A stretch of DNA of 64,000 bases from Labilibaculum manganireducens (GTDB lineage: Bacteria > Bacteroidota > Bacteroidia > Bacteroidales > Marinifilaceae), in contig NZ_MVDE01000017.1 of assembly GCF_002843385.1 (NCBI RefSeq), forward strand, positions 1 through 64,000, read 5' to 3'. Positions 55,246-64,000 of the stretch are shown here, piece after piece (position 1 is the stretch's first letter; each line of letters starts with the position of its first letter). The translations under genes were made by a program, and so were the position numbers. The notes beneath the pieces were generated by a model. That model saw only the letters and a list, made by a program, of their open reading frames with translations, was not told where the DNA came from and searched no databases.

Positions 55246-58200
55246 TTAGTTGTAAAGCCAAATCTTTAACATTGAAAACAATTTATTTTCATCAATTGGT
55301 TTTGATAAATAATCATTTGCTCCCGATGAAATGGCTTTTTCATAATCTTCTTTCATTGCCTTGGCAGTCAGACAAATAATTGGAATGTTTTTAATTCCCG
55401 GAGTTTTGCGAATGATAGTCATGGCTTCATAACCATCCATTTCCGGCATCATAATATCCATAAGTACTAAATCTACGTTTTTGTTTTCTTTTAAAACATC
55501 AACTGCAATTTTACCATTCTCGGCTTCAAAAACCTCAATTTCCTTGTCTTCAAGTATTTTGCCCAGCGCAAAAATATTTCTGATTTCATCATCAACAACC
55601 AGTACTTTTTTTCCTTTAAAAATAGAATCATCTATTTCGGTAACCTTAATTTTAGGATTATCGGGAATTGTTGTTGCAACATGATGAAGAAAGAGCGTGA
55701 CTTCGTCCATTAATCGTTCATCGGATTTTAATCCTTTTAAAATAATTGAATTGGTGTATATGCTTAGTTGCCGGTGTTCTTCCCGTGATAATTCTTTACC
55801 TGTATAAATAATTGTGTTTGGTATTATTATATTGGCTTCGGACAGCTTGGCCAGCAGTTCATTCCCTGTGAAATCAGGCAGACCTAAATCTAATATTACG
55901 CAATCGTAACTATTTTCTTTAATTAGCTTAAAGGCTTCAATTCCTGTAGAAACTTCTTCTATTTCAGCATTTGTTGATTTTAAAAGTGTCCTAATAATTT
56001 TTCGGGTAAACGAATGATCTTCAACGATTAAGATTTTTTTAGATTCTGAAAATAGTTCTTTTTGAATTTTTTTAATGGCACTCGAGAAATCTGTAGCTTT
56101 AACAGTTGGCAGTACATTTTTTTCCCTTTCTCTGATTCCCTCAACAGGATTTACAATATGAATAGGCAAGTTGGATGCATATGGGTGTGACCGTAAGATA
56201 TCTAACTCTGCTTCTCCATTTTGCATTATAAGTTCAACTCCTATTATTATTGCAGAAGGTTGATGTGCTTCAATAAGTATAATTGCATCTTCAACATTCG
56301 ATGCTACCAAAGCATGAAAATTACTTTCTTGAATTTGATAGTATAACAAAGTAGCTTCTTTTTGATCAGGATGAATTACAATTACAGCAGAACCTGTATG
56401 TGGAATGTCTCTATCATCATCAATGAAAAAAGGCAATACAACCGGCTTTTCTTCAAACGTCAACTCCTTGTTTTGTGATGTAAAATTTTGGGTTTTCGCT
56501 GGTTTACTTGCTTGTTTTACAGGTATAATTAGTGTAAAAGATGATCCTTTTCCAGATTCACTTTCTAAGTGGATTTCACCACCAAGCATTCTTGCTAGTT
56601 CTTTAGAAATTGATAAGCCTAATCCGGTTCCTCCATATCTTCTTGAAGTGCTTCCGTCCGCTTGCTGAAAGGCTTCAAAAATAGCTTCTTTCTTTTCATC
56701 TGGTATTCCAACACCTGTGTCAGTAACCATAAATGCACATGCTTCAACTTCTTTTAAATCATTACGTCGCAGAATATTTTTGTCTGTAACCTTTTTCATA
56801 GATACAGAAATGGAACCTTTCGAGGTAAACTTAAAGGCATTAGAAAGAAGATTTTTTAAAATTTGCGACAAACGCAACTGATCTGTCTCGATAGTTTTCG
56901 GGAAGTTCTTATCAATATCGATCATGAAATCGATTTTTTTCTTCACCGCCTGATGCTTAAAGTTCATCAAAATTTCTTGAGCGATACTGTCGGAACCGAG
57001 GTTTTCAAAATGGACAGTCATTTTTCCAGCTTCAATTTTCGAAAGATCTAGAATCTCATTAATTAGCTGAAGCAAATCTTTACCGCTTCTATTAATTATT
57101 TCGATAGACTCGATATCTTCTTCATCTAAATTGCCTTTTTTGTTTTTAGAGAGAAGACTTGATAAAATTAGTAAGCTATTTAAAGGAGTACGCAACTCAT
57201 GAGACATATTTGCGAGGAAATCTGTTTTATATTGACTCGTCTGCTCCAATTCGCGTGCTTTTGTTTCTAATTTTTCATGTGTTTGGGATAAGCTAATGTT
57301 CTTGCTTTGAATTTCATCTTTTTGAATCTCCAATTGGTTGGTTCGTTCCTCCAATTCCTCGTTGGCAACTCTCAACTCTTCCTGCTGAACCTGAAGCTTT
57401 TTTTCGTTATCAATAAGTATTTTAGTTTGTTCAGCTAATTCTTCGTTGGCCACCCGAAGTTCTTCTTGCTGAACCTGTAATTCGCTGGCTTGTTTCTGAG
57501 TGGTATCCAATAAATTTTCCAATCGTGCGCGAGCTAATGTTGAGGCAATTTTCACAGTAATACTTTCACGAACAGCTTTAATGAATTCAATTTCCGATTC
57601 GCTAATCTTTTTAATCGATGCTAATTCCATTACACCCCAAAGAGTGTTGTTGAAAATTAATGGAACAATAACAATATTGGTAGGTTTTATTTCCCCCGTT
57701 CCAGAGAAAATTGTAAAATAATCTTCAGGAACATCTTTAATGTGTTTTAGTTTTTTTGTCCGAGCCACCTGACCAATTAATCCATGTCCTATTTGAATGT
57801 TTCTGTATTGGTTTTTATTTGGTATGCCAATGGAGGCTGTAAGTGATAAATTCTTATTTTCTTCCTGATAAACGTAAATTGCACCAAGCTCAGTACTTAA
57901 AAATTCAGTCATAAATATAAGAGAGTTGTCCGAAACTTCATTTAAATTTTGATCCCCTTGAAGAATTCCATTCAATTGATTCACACCAGATTTAAACCAA
58001 GATGTTTCATCATTTATGCTTTTTGCATCCTTAAGGGTTTTCACCATCTGATTTAAAGAGGTTGATAATTCATCTTCTTTGGATTTAGGCGTAAGACTTA
58101 TGCTTAAATCTCCATGCGCAACTTTTTGTGTGTAGTTAACAACATTCTGAAAATCTTGTTGAATAATTTCGAAAGAATTAGCTAAAGCACCAATTTCATC

Positions 58201-58989
58201 TTTTGAATTAATATTTAAAGGAGTGCGAAAGTTACCTTTGGCAATAAGCTTAAAATTGTTCACCATTTGTTGAACAGGAACAGAAATTGATTTGGAAATA
58301 TATCTTGACAACAGCAGAATTGTAATTGCCAGGAGTAAAGCAATTCCGAGCATCACCCAAATTAATGCAGAATTGGTTTTTTCCGCTAAATTACTAAGAA
58401 CAGAACTAATTTCTGCATAGTGTTGTTTAATCTCGCTTAGCTGTATTTTTGTTGTATCAAGGCTTATATTTTCTCTTTTTGTAAGTAATTCTTTTTTTAT
58501 TTTTTCAATAAGATCAAGAGTTTTTTTTGCATGAATTCTCGTGTCTTTAATATTGCTGTTGTTTAGTGCTTTAAGTATTTTTAAGCGATTCACTAAAAGT
58601 TTGGCATTATTAATCTCATTATTATAGATTTCAGGAAAATTCTTGAACAGATAGTTTGCTATTTCATCATCGCTTTTGAATGTGAAGTCATTGTTGATTT
58701 GTATAAAGTCTTCAGCTAAATGGTTTGCCCGGGTTAAATATTCGGCAGATTTTTCAAGATGTTCAACGTCTTTCGATATTTTGAAATTATAAAGTTCCTC
58801 AGTGGCGTTTTGAAGTAGAGTTTGATGAACACGTACACCATTAATTATTAAATCAAGAGTTTTGTTTGTGTTGAAAAAATAGTTTGAAGTCAAACTTAAG
58901 AAAAGGATACTTAAAAGTGCTAGAAGAGTCAGCAAAAGCAACTTGGATTTAATCTTCCAGTCTTTAAATCGTGTAAATCTTGTGAGCAT
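55246..58989 (-). CDS. Large membrane hybrid histidine kinase (HAMP-GAF-HK-REC3)
   Basis: A 1247-residue sensor. TM1 about 16-35, periplasmic helical region about 40-205, TM2 about 208-229, HAMP about 230-285, GAF about 340-490, and a coiled coil with a near-exact repeat of LQVQQEELRVANEEL (504 and 532). HisKA has H597 (FLANMSHELRTPLNS), HATPase about 700-822, then three receivers: the first (about 866-950) lacks the phospho-acceptor Asp, the second has D1034, the third D1178. The architecture resembles the sensors that pair with CheB/CheR modules. First gene of the island, 82 nt before the smaller kinase gene. Confidence 0.92.
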   Translation of the reverse strand: MLTRFTRFKDWKIKSKLLLLTLLALLSILFLSLTSNYFFNTNKTLDLIINGVRVHQTLLQNATEELYNFKISKDVEHLEKSAEYLTRANHLAEDFIQINNDFTFKSDDEIANYLFKNFPEIYNNEINNAKLLVNRLKILKALNNSNIKDTRIHAKKTLDLIEKIKKELLTKRENISLDTTKIQLSEIKQHYAEISSVLSNLAEKTNSALIWVMLGIALLLAITILLLSRYISKSISVPVQQMVNNFKLIAKGNFRTPLNINSKDEIGALANSFEIIQQDFQNVVNYTQKVAHGDLSISLTPKSKEDELSTSLNQMVKTLKDAKSINDETSWFKSGVNQLNGILQGDQNLNEVSDNSLIFMTEFLSTELGAIYVYQEENKNLSLTASIGIPNKNQYRNIQIGHGLIGQVARTKKLKHIKDVPEDYFTIFSGTGEIKPTNIVIVPLIFNNTLWGVMELASIKKISESEIEFIKAVRESITVKIASTLARARLENLLDTTQKQASELQVQQEELRVANEELAEQTKILIDNEKKLQVQQEELRVANEELEERTNQLEIQKDEIQSKNISLSQTHEKLETKARELEQTSQYKTDFLANMSHELRTPLNSLLILSSLLSKNKKGNLDEEDIESIEIINRSGKDLLQLINEILDLSKIEAGKMTVHFENLGSDSIAQEILMNFKHQAVKKKIDFMIDIDKNFPKTIETDQLRLSQILKNLLSNAFKFTSKGSISVSMKKVTDKNILRRNDLKEVEACAFMVTDTGVGIPDEKKEAIFEAFQQADGSTSRRYGGTGLGLSISKELARMLGGEIHLESESGKGSSFTLIIPVKQASKPAKTQNFTSQNKELTFEEKPVVLPFFIDDDRDIPHTGSAVIVIHPDQKEATLLYYQIQESNFHALVASNVEDAIILIEAHQPSAIIIGVELIMQNGEAELDILRSHPYASNLPIHIVNPVEGIREREKNVLPTVKATDFSSAIKKIQKELFSESKKILIVEDHSFTRKIIRTLLKSTNAEIEEVSTGIEAFKLIKENSYDCVILDLGLPDFTGNELLAKLSEANIIIPNTIIYTGKELSREEHRQLSIYTNSIILKGLKSDERLMDEVTLFLHHVATTIPDNPKIKVTEIDDSIFKGKKVLVVDDEIRNIFALGKILEDKEIEVFEAENGKIAVDVLKENKNVDLVLMDIMMPEMDGYEAMTIIRKTPGIKNIPIICLTAKAMKEDYEKAISSGANDYLSKPIDENKLFSMLKIWLYN

Positions 58990-59299
58990 AGTGTTTGAAC
59001 CGTATTAAATACTTTATGAACAATTTTGTTTGTGTGTTCTTGTTATCCGTAGTAGTACGGTATTGCGTGCGAATGGTTACTAAAGTAGTGCGAATGTTAC
59101 TTTTTATTACTTTAATTTCTAAAGTAGTGATTTTTTCAATTACCGGCATCAAAACCAATGGATATTTAATTTCATTTTTTTCATGTATTATGGAAAGAAA
59201 TATTGTTAATGAATTGTTATTTTATTAGGATTTATTCCTTGGTAATCATAAGTTTGTGTGAATCAAAACAAACAATTAATAATCCTAAAAAGTAATACA
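58990..59299. promoter_or_regulatory. Divergent region with direct repeats
   Basis: Between the large kinase and the lipoprotein gene. GTGCGAATG-(G)-TTACT occurs at 59067-59081 and 59088-59101, and CTAAAGTAGTG at 59080-59090 and 59119-59129, interleaved. TAAGTTTG at 59249-59256 fits a TAnnTTTG -7 box for the lipoprotein gene, about 44 nt before its start. No gene seen. Confidence 0.45.
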
Positions 59300-59836
59300 A
59301 TGAAATACGTAAGCATCATTGCAATTTTTCTTTTTTGTATGTCTTGTAATTCAAAACAAAAAGAGGCAAAGGAAGGTAATATTGAAAAAAATCAGTCAGC
59401 ACAAATCAAAACAGCTGTTGTAACCATTGATCAGTTAATGGTAAATGCTGAAGAATTGGTTGGTAAAGAAGTTCATTTTACAGGATTGGTAAATCATGTT
59501 TGCGCACATTCGGGCAAACGATGTATTTTAAAGAATTTGGAAGGTAACTTATCTATTCGTGTTGAAGCAAGTGGGAATTTGGAGGGATTTGATAAAGAAA
59601 TGGCCGGACAGGATATTACGGTGTCTGGAATTTTGAGAGAGAAACGACTTGAAGAAGCGGCGATAGATGAATGGGAGACAGAAGTGAAAGCTAAGGATGC
59701 TTCGGAAGACGGCGGAAAACATTGTAGTTCGGAAATGGCAAATATTAAGGAAATGCGCGACTGGATGAAAGAGAACAACAAAAATTATTATGCAATTTAT
59801 TATGTAGACGGAAATAGTTATGAAGTTGTGGAATAA
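59300..59836 (+). CDS. Lipoprotein with OB-fold-like domain
   Basis: A 178-residue lipoprotein (start ATG 59300; the frame reaches 59258). The signal ends in the lipobox FLFCMSC with the lipidated Cys about residue 16. The mature part has ELVGKEVHFTGLVNHVCAHSGKRC and GQDITVSGILREKRLEE, typical of an OB-fold (tRNA_anti-like) domain, with the motif VCAHSGKRC that could bind a metal or form a disulfide. Function unknown. Overlaps the next gene by 17 nt, so they are co-expressed. Confidence 0.75.
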   Translation: MKYVSIIAIFLFCMSCNSKQKEAKEGNIEKNQSAQIKTAVVTIDQLMVNAEELVGKEVHFTGLVNHVCAHSGKRCILKNLEGNLSIRVEASGNLEGFDKEMAGQDITVSGILREKRLEEAAIDEWETEVKAKDASEDGGKHCSSEMANIKEMRDWMKENNKNYYAIYYVDGNSYEVVE

Positions 59837-60365
59837 TGTAAAGATTAGAAAATGGCTCCGTTATATACATCGTGATCTGGGATATTTTTTTGTTGGAATC
59901 ACGATTATTTATTCCGTGTCGGGTATTATTTTAAATCATAAAAAGAATGGGGAAGATCCGGCTTACCGTACTGAGTCTAAAACAATGCAGTTGGCTTCAA
60001 ATTTAACACCAGATCAGTTAAAGGTTTATTGGGACAAAAACATTACGAATTATCCTTTAAACCGAATAATTCCTGATGACAGTAAATACAATGTTTATTT
60101 AAAAGGAGGATTGGGAAATTACGATCCGGTAAACGGACGCTTGTCATTTGAGGTGTATGAGAAAAAAGAATGGGTCTATTTCATTAATAAACTTCATTAC
60201 AATAGTAGAAAAGGGTGGACACTAATGGCAGATATTTTTGCCGTTGTACTGATTGTGTTCGCTTTATCCGGGATGTTTATGGTTCCGGGTAAAAAAGGGA
60301 TTACAGGAAGAGGGAAATGGTTGATTGTTATTGGAATAATCATACCATTTTTGTTTTTTCTGTAA
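59820..60365 (+). CDS. PepSY-associated membrane protein
   Basis: A 181-residue protein of the PepSY-associated TM type: RKWLRYIHRDLGYFFVGITIIYSVSGIILNH near the start (helix about 22-40, shared with ferric reductase-like PepSY proteins), a periplasmic segment, LHYNSRKGWTLMADIFAVVLIVFALSGMFM (second helix) and a C-terminal helix. Its start lies inside the lipoprotein gene, giving translational coupling. A role in metal or redox handling at the inner membrane is inference. Confidence 0.75.
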   Translation: MKLWNNVKIRKWLRYIHRDLGYFFVGITIIYSVSGIILNHKKNGEDPAYRTESKTMQLASNLTPDQLKVYWDKNITNYPLNRIIPDDSKYNVYLKGGLGNYDPVNGRLSFEVYEKKEWVYFINKLHYNSRKGWTLMADIFAVVLIVFALSGMFMVPGKKGITGRGKWLIVIGIIIPFLFFL

Positions 60366-60387
60366 AAAATATAATTAAGCAAAGAAG

Positions 60388-60433
60388 AGTTCATTGAGAA
60401 GGTTAAAAATACTTTTGAAATGAACTTTTTTTT
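60388..60433 (+). terminator. Terminator after the PepSY-like gene
   Basis: AGTTCATT (60388-60395) pairs exactly with AATGAACT (60419-60426) across a 23-nt loop and runs into eight T. Confidence 0.6.
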
Positions 60434-60554
60434 GTAGTCGTTTTTATAAGCAAGTTGTGGAACGATAATTGACTAATCAATAAAGTTCTTTAAATACTCA
60501 TTTTGTTAATCAATTTATTCCTGTAAATTGCTAGCTCTAAATCTGATTTATGCC

Positions 60555-61598
60555 ATGAATAGAATACTTGTTACACTACTACTGATCATTTTCCATATTA
60601 GCTCGATGAGTCAAAATAAGGAGCTGAAAAAATTGTTCTCGAAAGGAAAATACGATCAGGTAATTGAGAAAGCTCATTCTATGTTGCAGGGAAATGCAGT
60701 AGATCCGGATTTAAATTCGATTCTAGGTCGGGCCTATACAGATTCCAAGCAGTTTACAATTGCAATCCCGTATTTGGAAAAAACGATTGCATCGGCAACA
60801 GTTTCGAGTGATGTAAAAGAAATCAGTAAGGCGTATTTGGCAAAATGCTATTTTATAAATGGTGAAGAACAAAGAGCTGTAAAACTATTAAAAGAATGTC
60901 AGAATGACAGAAAATCAAAAGAGGCTGCTAATTATGCGGATAAATATTTGAATTTGTTTCAAACCGGGATTTATTATAAAGCATGGGAAGTGGTGGAATC
61001 AGAGAATATTCGATTTCATTTTCAGGATAAAAATAAATTGGAGAATGTGGGTGCATTCATGGCAAGAAACGATCTTAACTATAAAAGAATTACAGAAACC
61101 CTCGGCGCTGAACCAATTAAAAAAGTAGATTTTTTTGTATGGAGCGATAGAAATGAGGCATTTAGAAAGTTTAATCGTCCTCTTGGGTTCTCAAATTCGG
61201 ATCTTCGTATAGTGAACGTACTATATAATACTCCTAATGACTACGAACTTTGCCATATGCTTTGTCAGATGGCAGTGCAGACAAAGTTCAGGACAATGTT
61301 GATCAAGGAAGGTTTGGGAATGTATTTCGACCAAATGGATCAGAATTTATTAAGAATTGCGCGCCTTAGAGTTCCAAAGGATAAATTTTCATTACTGCAG
61401 TTGTGGGAAGAGCCCACTAAATATGAAAGAGATTTAAGTTATCCTGTTGGAGCGGCTTTTATTGAATTTTTAATCAATAAAGGAGGAAAGCAAAAATTGA
61501 AAGAGTTCTTAAAAATACAAACCATAAAACATGCCGGGGAAGTTTATCCTGAGTTTCATAAATGGGTGAAAACTTTTGAAGCTATGTTAATGAGGTGA
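60555..61598 (+). CDS. TPR-like secreted protein with degenerate peptidase motif
   Basis: A 347-residue protein (start ATG 60555; the frame reaches 60528). Signal peptide about 1-20 (ILVTLLLIIFHISSMSQ), TPR-like helical repeats about 20-140 (SILGRAYTDSKQFTIAIPYLEK), then a region like the gluzincin peptidase-MA fold. There YELCH stands where HExxH would be, and IKEGLGMYFD matches the ExxxxY segment with the third ligand. The first His is Tyr, so zinc catalysis is unlikely. Own terminator follows. Confidence 0.65.
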   Translation: MNRILVTLLLIIFHISSMSQNKELKKLFSKGKYDQVIEKAHSMLQGNAVDPDLNSILGRAYTDSKQFTIAIPYLEKTIASATVSSDVKEISKAYLAKCYFINGEEQRAVKLLKECQNDRKSKEAANYADKYLNLFQTGIYYKAWEVVESENIRFHFQDKNKLENVGAFMARNDLNYKRITETLGAEPIKKVDFFVWSDRNEAFRKFNRPLGFSNSDLRIVNVLYNTPNDYELCHMLCQMAVQTKFRTMLIKEGLGMYFDQMDQNLLRIARLRVPKDKFSLLQLWEEPTKYERDLSYPVGAAFIEFLINKGGKQKLKEFLKIQTIKHAGEVYPEFHKWVKTFEAMLMR

Positions 61599-61602
61599 AA
61601 TT

Positions 61603-61629
61603 TACCTCTCTTGGCAGGGAGGTATTTTT
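61603..61629 (+). terminator. Terminator after the TPR-like gene
   Basis: TACCTCTC pairs with GGGAGGTA (one G-T) around TTGGCA and is followed by five T. Confidence 0.7.
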
Positions 61630-61663
61630 CATAAGAAAGTTTACTTCAGAATAGCAGCAAATG

Positions 61664-62170
61664 CTATTCAATTCCTTCTGTAATTTCATTGAAATTAGGT
61701 GTTTTTTTAATCCATTTATAAAACTCCCTCTCTTTACTGTTTGTAATAGAAACTATTTTGTCTTTAGGTATTTTTAATCTCACCGAAATTTTACCATTCG
61801 AAGAGGTAATTTTTTTGATATTGTTTTTGTTGACAATACATTGTCTATTGATTCTAAAGAAGCTATCGTTAAGTAATTCCTCGTAATGATTAAGAGAATG
61901 TGTTAATACAAAATTGTTTCCTGAAAAATTGATCAACGTAACTATTTTGCATTCAATATACATATAAGCAATAGTACTGCTGTTTATAGTTAAAGTTTCA
62001 CCTCGTTTTTGAATTTGTATTTGTTCTTCAGTATTGATACTTGTTCTGTTTAAAATTTGCAATGTGTTCGACGAGGTATAATGAAAGGGAGTCCCTTCTA
62101 TCGTGATTTTATATTCTTGTTGATCTTCTACAGCTTGTTGGTATTTCTTGCAATTCTCTTTACAATTCAT
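61664..62170 (-). CDS. LytTR DNA-binding domain regulator
   Basis: A 168-residue protein. The C-terminal LytTR domain (about 70-160) shows IAYMYIECKIVTLINFSGNNFVL, the SLNHYEELLNDSFFRINRQCIVN segment and KISVRLKI. No receiver domain precedes it; the N-terminal 65 residues are charged and begin with a Cys-containing MNCKENCKKY. A stand-alone DNA-binding regulator of unknown targets. Confidence 0.85.
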   Translation of the reverse strand: MNCKENCKKYQQAVEDQQEYKITIEGTPFHYTSSNTLQILNRTSINTEEQIQIQKRGETLTINSSTIAYMYIECKIVTLINFSGNNFVLTHSLNHYEELLNDSFFRINRQCIVNKNNIKKITSSNGKISVRLKIPKDKIVSITNSKEREFYKWIKKTPNFNEITEGIE

Positions 62171-62689
62171 GTTTGTTGTATATGTGTTTTAATTATTACC
62201 ATAAAGGAGGGAACTGGATAATCAGCTTAAATCATGAAAATTATTAACATATAAATAAAATGCTGAGTTGCTAATGTTTTGCTTGGAATTTTCGGTCTAT
62301 TATCAGAGATTAATTGAATTTTAATAATTATGTGGTATGTGGATAATGACTAGCAAATATATAGAATTGAGATGATGAATATCAATGGAGGATTTGAATT
62401 TGTTGATGAATGGCCATTTATTGTATGCTAATCTTGCTTTGTCAGGAAATATTTTCTATCGATGAGGTAGAGTGATTGATAAACAAAGATTCGATTTCAA
62501 TCATAATTTTATTTGTCATTTTATCATGTCGATGAATATTGTGAGTAAAAGGTTGTGGGTATTTATTTTCTTTAAGAGGGGATTAGTATAATAAGTGATT
62601 TTCAAGTTTGGAAGTTTAAGCGTAAGAAGGCATTTTTACTATGGCATTGGGAAGAGGATTATTACCAATCGTAAAATCTTGATATAATC
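62171..62689. other. Gene-free divergent region
   Basis: A 519-bp AT-rich spacer between the LytTR regulator and the histidine kinase. I see no open frame of note, no strong hairpin and no clear promoter element. Confidence 0.5.
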
Positions 62690-63772
62690 ATGAGAGAAAA
62701 TAAAAAGAAAGCTTTGCTATTTTGTGTTGATAATAAAGAGCGGGAGATGCTATCCATAATATTGGATGCTTTTTCTGTTGAAGTATTTGAGGAAACAAGT
62801 ATGAATCGGGCAATAAATGTAGTTAATGAACACGGTATTGATTACATTATTGGAAATGAAGAGGAAGAGAAATTTATTAGTGCAAAAAGCACTTTTACAA
62901 GACAAGCGAATATTTCTTTTCAATTTATTTGTTTTCATAAAAGTGTATTTTACTTTTATTTGAAAATTTTTAGGAATGAGGAGGATTTCTTTGATCTAAA
63001 AATCGATATAAATGATTTTTTTGGAAATCAAAAGTCACGTGAAATATCGAATAACAATCTTCTCTCTATTCTAAGTCATGAAATATTCACACCTCTTAAT
63101 TCGGTACTAGGATTTTCTACATTGCTTCAGGAATATAGTTATACAGAAAAAGATGTGAAAAAGTATTCAGGGTATATTTATAAATCTGGCCAGGAGATAC
63201 ATAATAAATATCGATTACTCATAGATTTTATTGCATTAAAAGAAGGAGGGAGAGATTGTCAATTTTCTTATTTTTCCATTGTCTCTCTTTTTAGTGATCT
63301 TTTGGAGAAATATAAATTAAAAAAGGAATCTATTCTGATTGAAGTTGAATATAATTATGATCTAAGTCAGGTTGAAGTTTTTACAGATAAAACCAAAGTA
63401 GAAAAGATACTTGAAAACCTTTTAGATAATGCAATAAAATTCACTGAAGAGGGAACAGTTGTTTTTGGTTTTGCAATTAATAAGAATAAGTCATTGGTTC
63501 TTTTTGTGAAAGATACTGGTATTGGAATTTCAAAAGAACATCTGAATTCTGTTTTTGATGCTTTTTGGCAAGTGGATAACTCTGATTCAAGAAAATATGG
63601 TGGTTTGGGGATTGGATTGTATTTGGTGAAGGAATTTCTAGATCAGTTGAATGGAAAAATAGTATTGAATTCGGAGGAAAGTAAAGGCACTTGTATTCAG
63701 ATAGAAATACCTCTTCCCGAATCAATTCAGTCTGAAAAGATTCAATTGGAAGAGGCATGTTCTTTTAAATAA
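62690..63772 (+). CDS. Histidine kinase with degenerate receiver-like N-terminus
   Basis: A 360-residue soluble kinase. Residues 1-110 look like a receiver fold without an evident phospho-acceptor Asp (KALLFCVDNKEREMLSIIL..). HisKA has H130 (LSILSHEIFTPLNSVLGFS). HATPase motifs are NLLDNAIKFTEEG, VKDTGIGIS and YGGLGIGLYLVKEFL. The N box and G boxes are intact, so it should be active. No cognate regulator is adjacent. Confidence 0.88.
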   Translation: MRENKKKALLFCVDNKEREMLSIILDAFSVEVFEETSMNRAINVVNEHGIDYIIGNEEEEKFISAKSTFTRQANISFQFICFHKSVFYFYLKIFRNEEDFFDLKIDINDFFGNQKSREISNNNLLSILSHEIFTPLNSVLGFSTLLQEYSYTEKDVKKYSGYIYKSGQEIHNKYRLLIDFIALKEGGRDCQFSYFSIVSLFSDLLEKYKLKKESILIEVEYNYDLSQVEVFTDKTKVEKILENLLDNAIKFTEEGTVVFGFAINKNKSLVLFVKDTGIGISKEHLNSVFDAFWQVDNSDSRKYGGLGIGLYLVKEFLDQLNGKIVLNSEESKGTCIQIEIPLPESIQSEKIQLEEACSFK

Positions 63773-63806
63773 TAACTGCTAAAACACTAAAATGTTAACC
63801 GTGCTG

Positions 63807-64000
63807 TTATTCGTATTTTAAACTTTTAATAGGGTTTTGGGTGGCTGACTTCCAGCTTTGATATCCTACTGTAATAATTGCTATCATTAACAACAGTATG
63901 AACACTGCAAGAAATAGCCAGAACGGAAAATCAATTCTGAATGGGTAGTTGACAAACCATTGTTCCATTGCAAAATAGGTGATTGGCCATGAAATTAACG
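63807..64000 (-). CDS. FtsX/MacB-type ABC transporter permease, C-terminal fragment
   Basis: The last 64 codons of a gene that continues beyond the right edge. The reading is ISWPITYFAMEQWFVNYPFR, then a hydrophobic helix (WLFLAVFILLLMIAIITVG) and the ending YQSWKSATQNPIKSLKYE-stop, which is the typical C-terminus of FtsX-like permeases. It is absent from most open-frame lists because the start lies outside. Confidence 0.8.
   Translation of the reverse strand, partial: LISWPITYFAMEQWFVNYPFRIDFPFWLFLAVFILLLMIAIITVGYQSWKSATQNPIKSLKYE

Noticed and set aside
59067-59129. Direct repeats as a CRISPR array
   Set aside because: Repeats are too short and too few, spacers are not uniform, and no cas genes are present.

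Overview
The window looks like chromosomal DNA from an AT-rich, probably marine or anaerobic member of the Bacteroidota (Marinilabiliales-like). This is inferred from the families present (DUF4494, DUF4831, TamB divergent from TsaD, paired M16 peptidases, hybrid kinases with CheB/CheR) and from repeated TAnnTTTG elements, the Bacteroidetes-type -7 promoter box, upstream of several genes. All taxonomic statements are inference.

Region 1 (1-14800) is the centrepiece. It holds a compact molybdenum nitrogenase operon on the minus strand in the order nifH-nifI1-nifI2-nifD-nifK-nifE-nifN-nifB-[2Fe-2S] ferredoxin-nifV, ending in a clear terminator near 1668-1708. A GAF/AAA+/HTH sigma-54 activator (NifA-like) is divergent from nifH, followed by a GNAT acetyltransferase. 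The two PII-like nifI genes between nifH and nifD, and a ~50-residue insertion in NifD, place the system with the Clostridium/methanogen/Chlorobi-like nitrogenases. The nifH-nifA gap holds a perfect 24-bp palindrome, a -24/-12-like element and repeated ATGGGGGTGT motifs. The nifK-nifE gap holds a large nested stem-loop plus a second hairpin. tRNA-Met, a DUF4494 gene and trmO lie to the left.

Region 2 (14800-30800) is housekeeping: hemH and hemF (separated by a 163-bp MITE-like repeat), a small membrane protein, a POT peptide transporter, nnr (NAD(P)HX repair), a DUF4831 protein, purA, a Fur-family regulator, an Rsh (p)ppGpp enzyme, an active/inactive M16 peptidase pair and a nitronate-monooxygenase-like flavoprotein with a terminator-like hairpin in its leader.

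Region 3 (30800-45100) has three tandem ClC-CBS chloride channel/transporter paralogues, a secreted F/N/D-rich protein, two tandem small membrane paralogues, glyA, a TSUP exporter, an ExbB-ExbD-TonB-type energy-transduction operon and an NhaD Na+/H+ antiporter.

Region 4 (45100-64000) has tamB divergent from tsaD, a small membrane protein, a CYTH protein and a second MITE copy (161 of 163 bases identical to the first). It continues with a signalling island (CheB-CheR-hybrid kinase-large HAMP/GAF hybrid kinase), a lipoprotein/PepSY-like pair, a TPR protein with a degenerate peptidase motif, a LytTR regulator, a histidine kinase and the C-terminus of an FtsX/MacB-type permease at the right edge.

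The best candidates for undescribed biology are the regulatory structures of the nif cluster (palindrome, nested intergenic hairpin, N-terminal cysteine pair of the activator, cysteine-rich NifB tail) and the short mobile repeat family.
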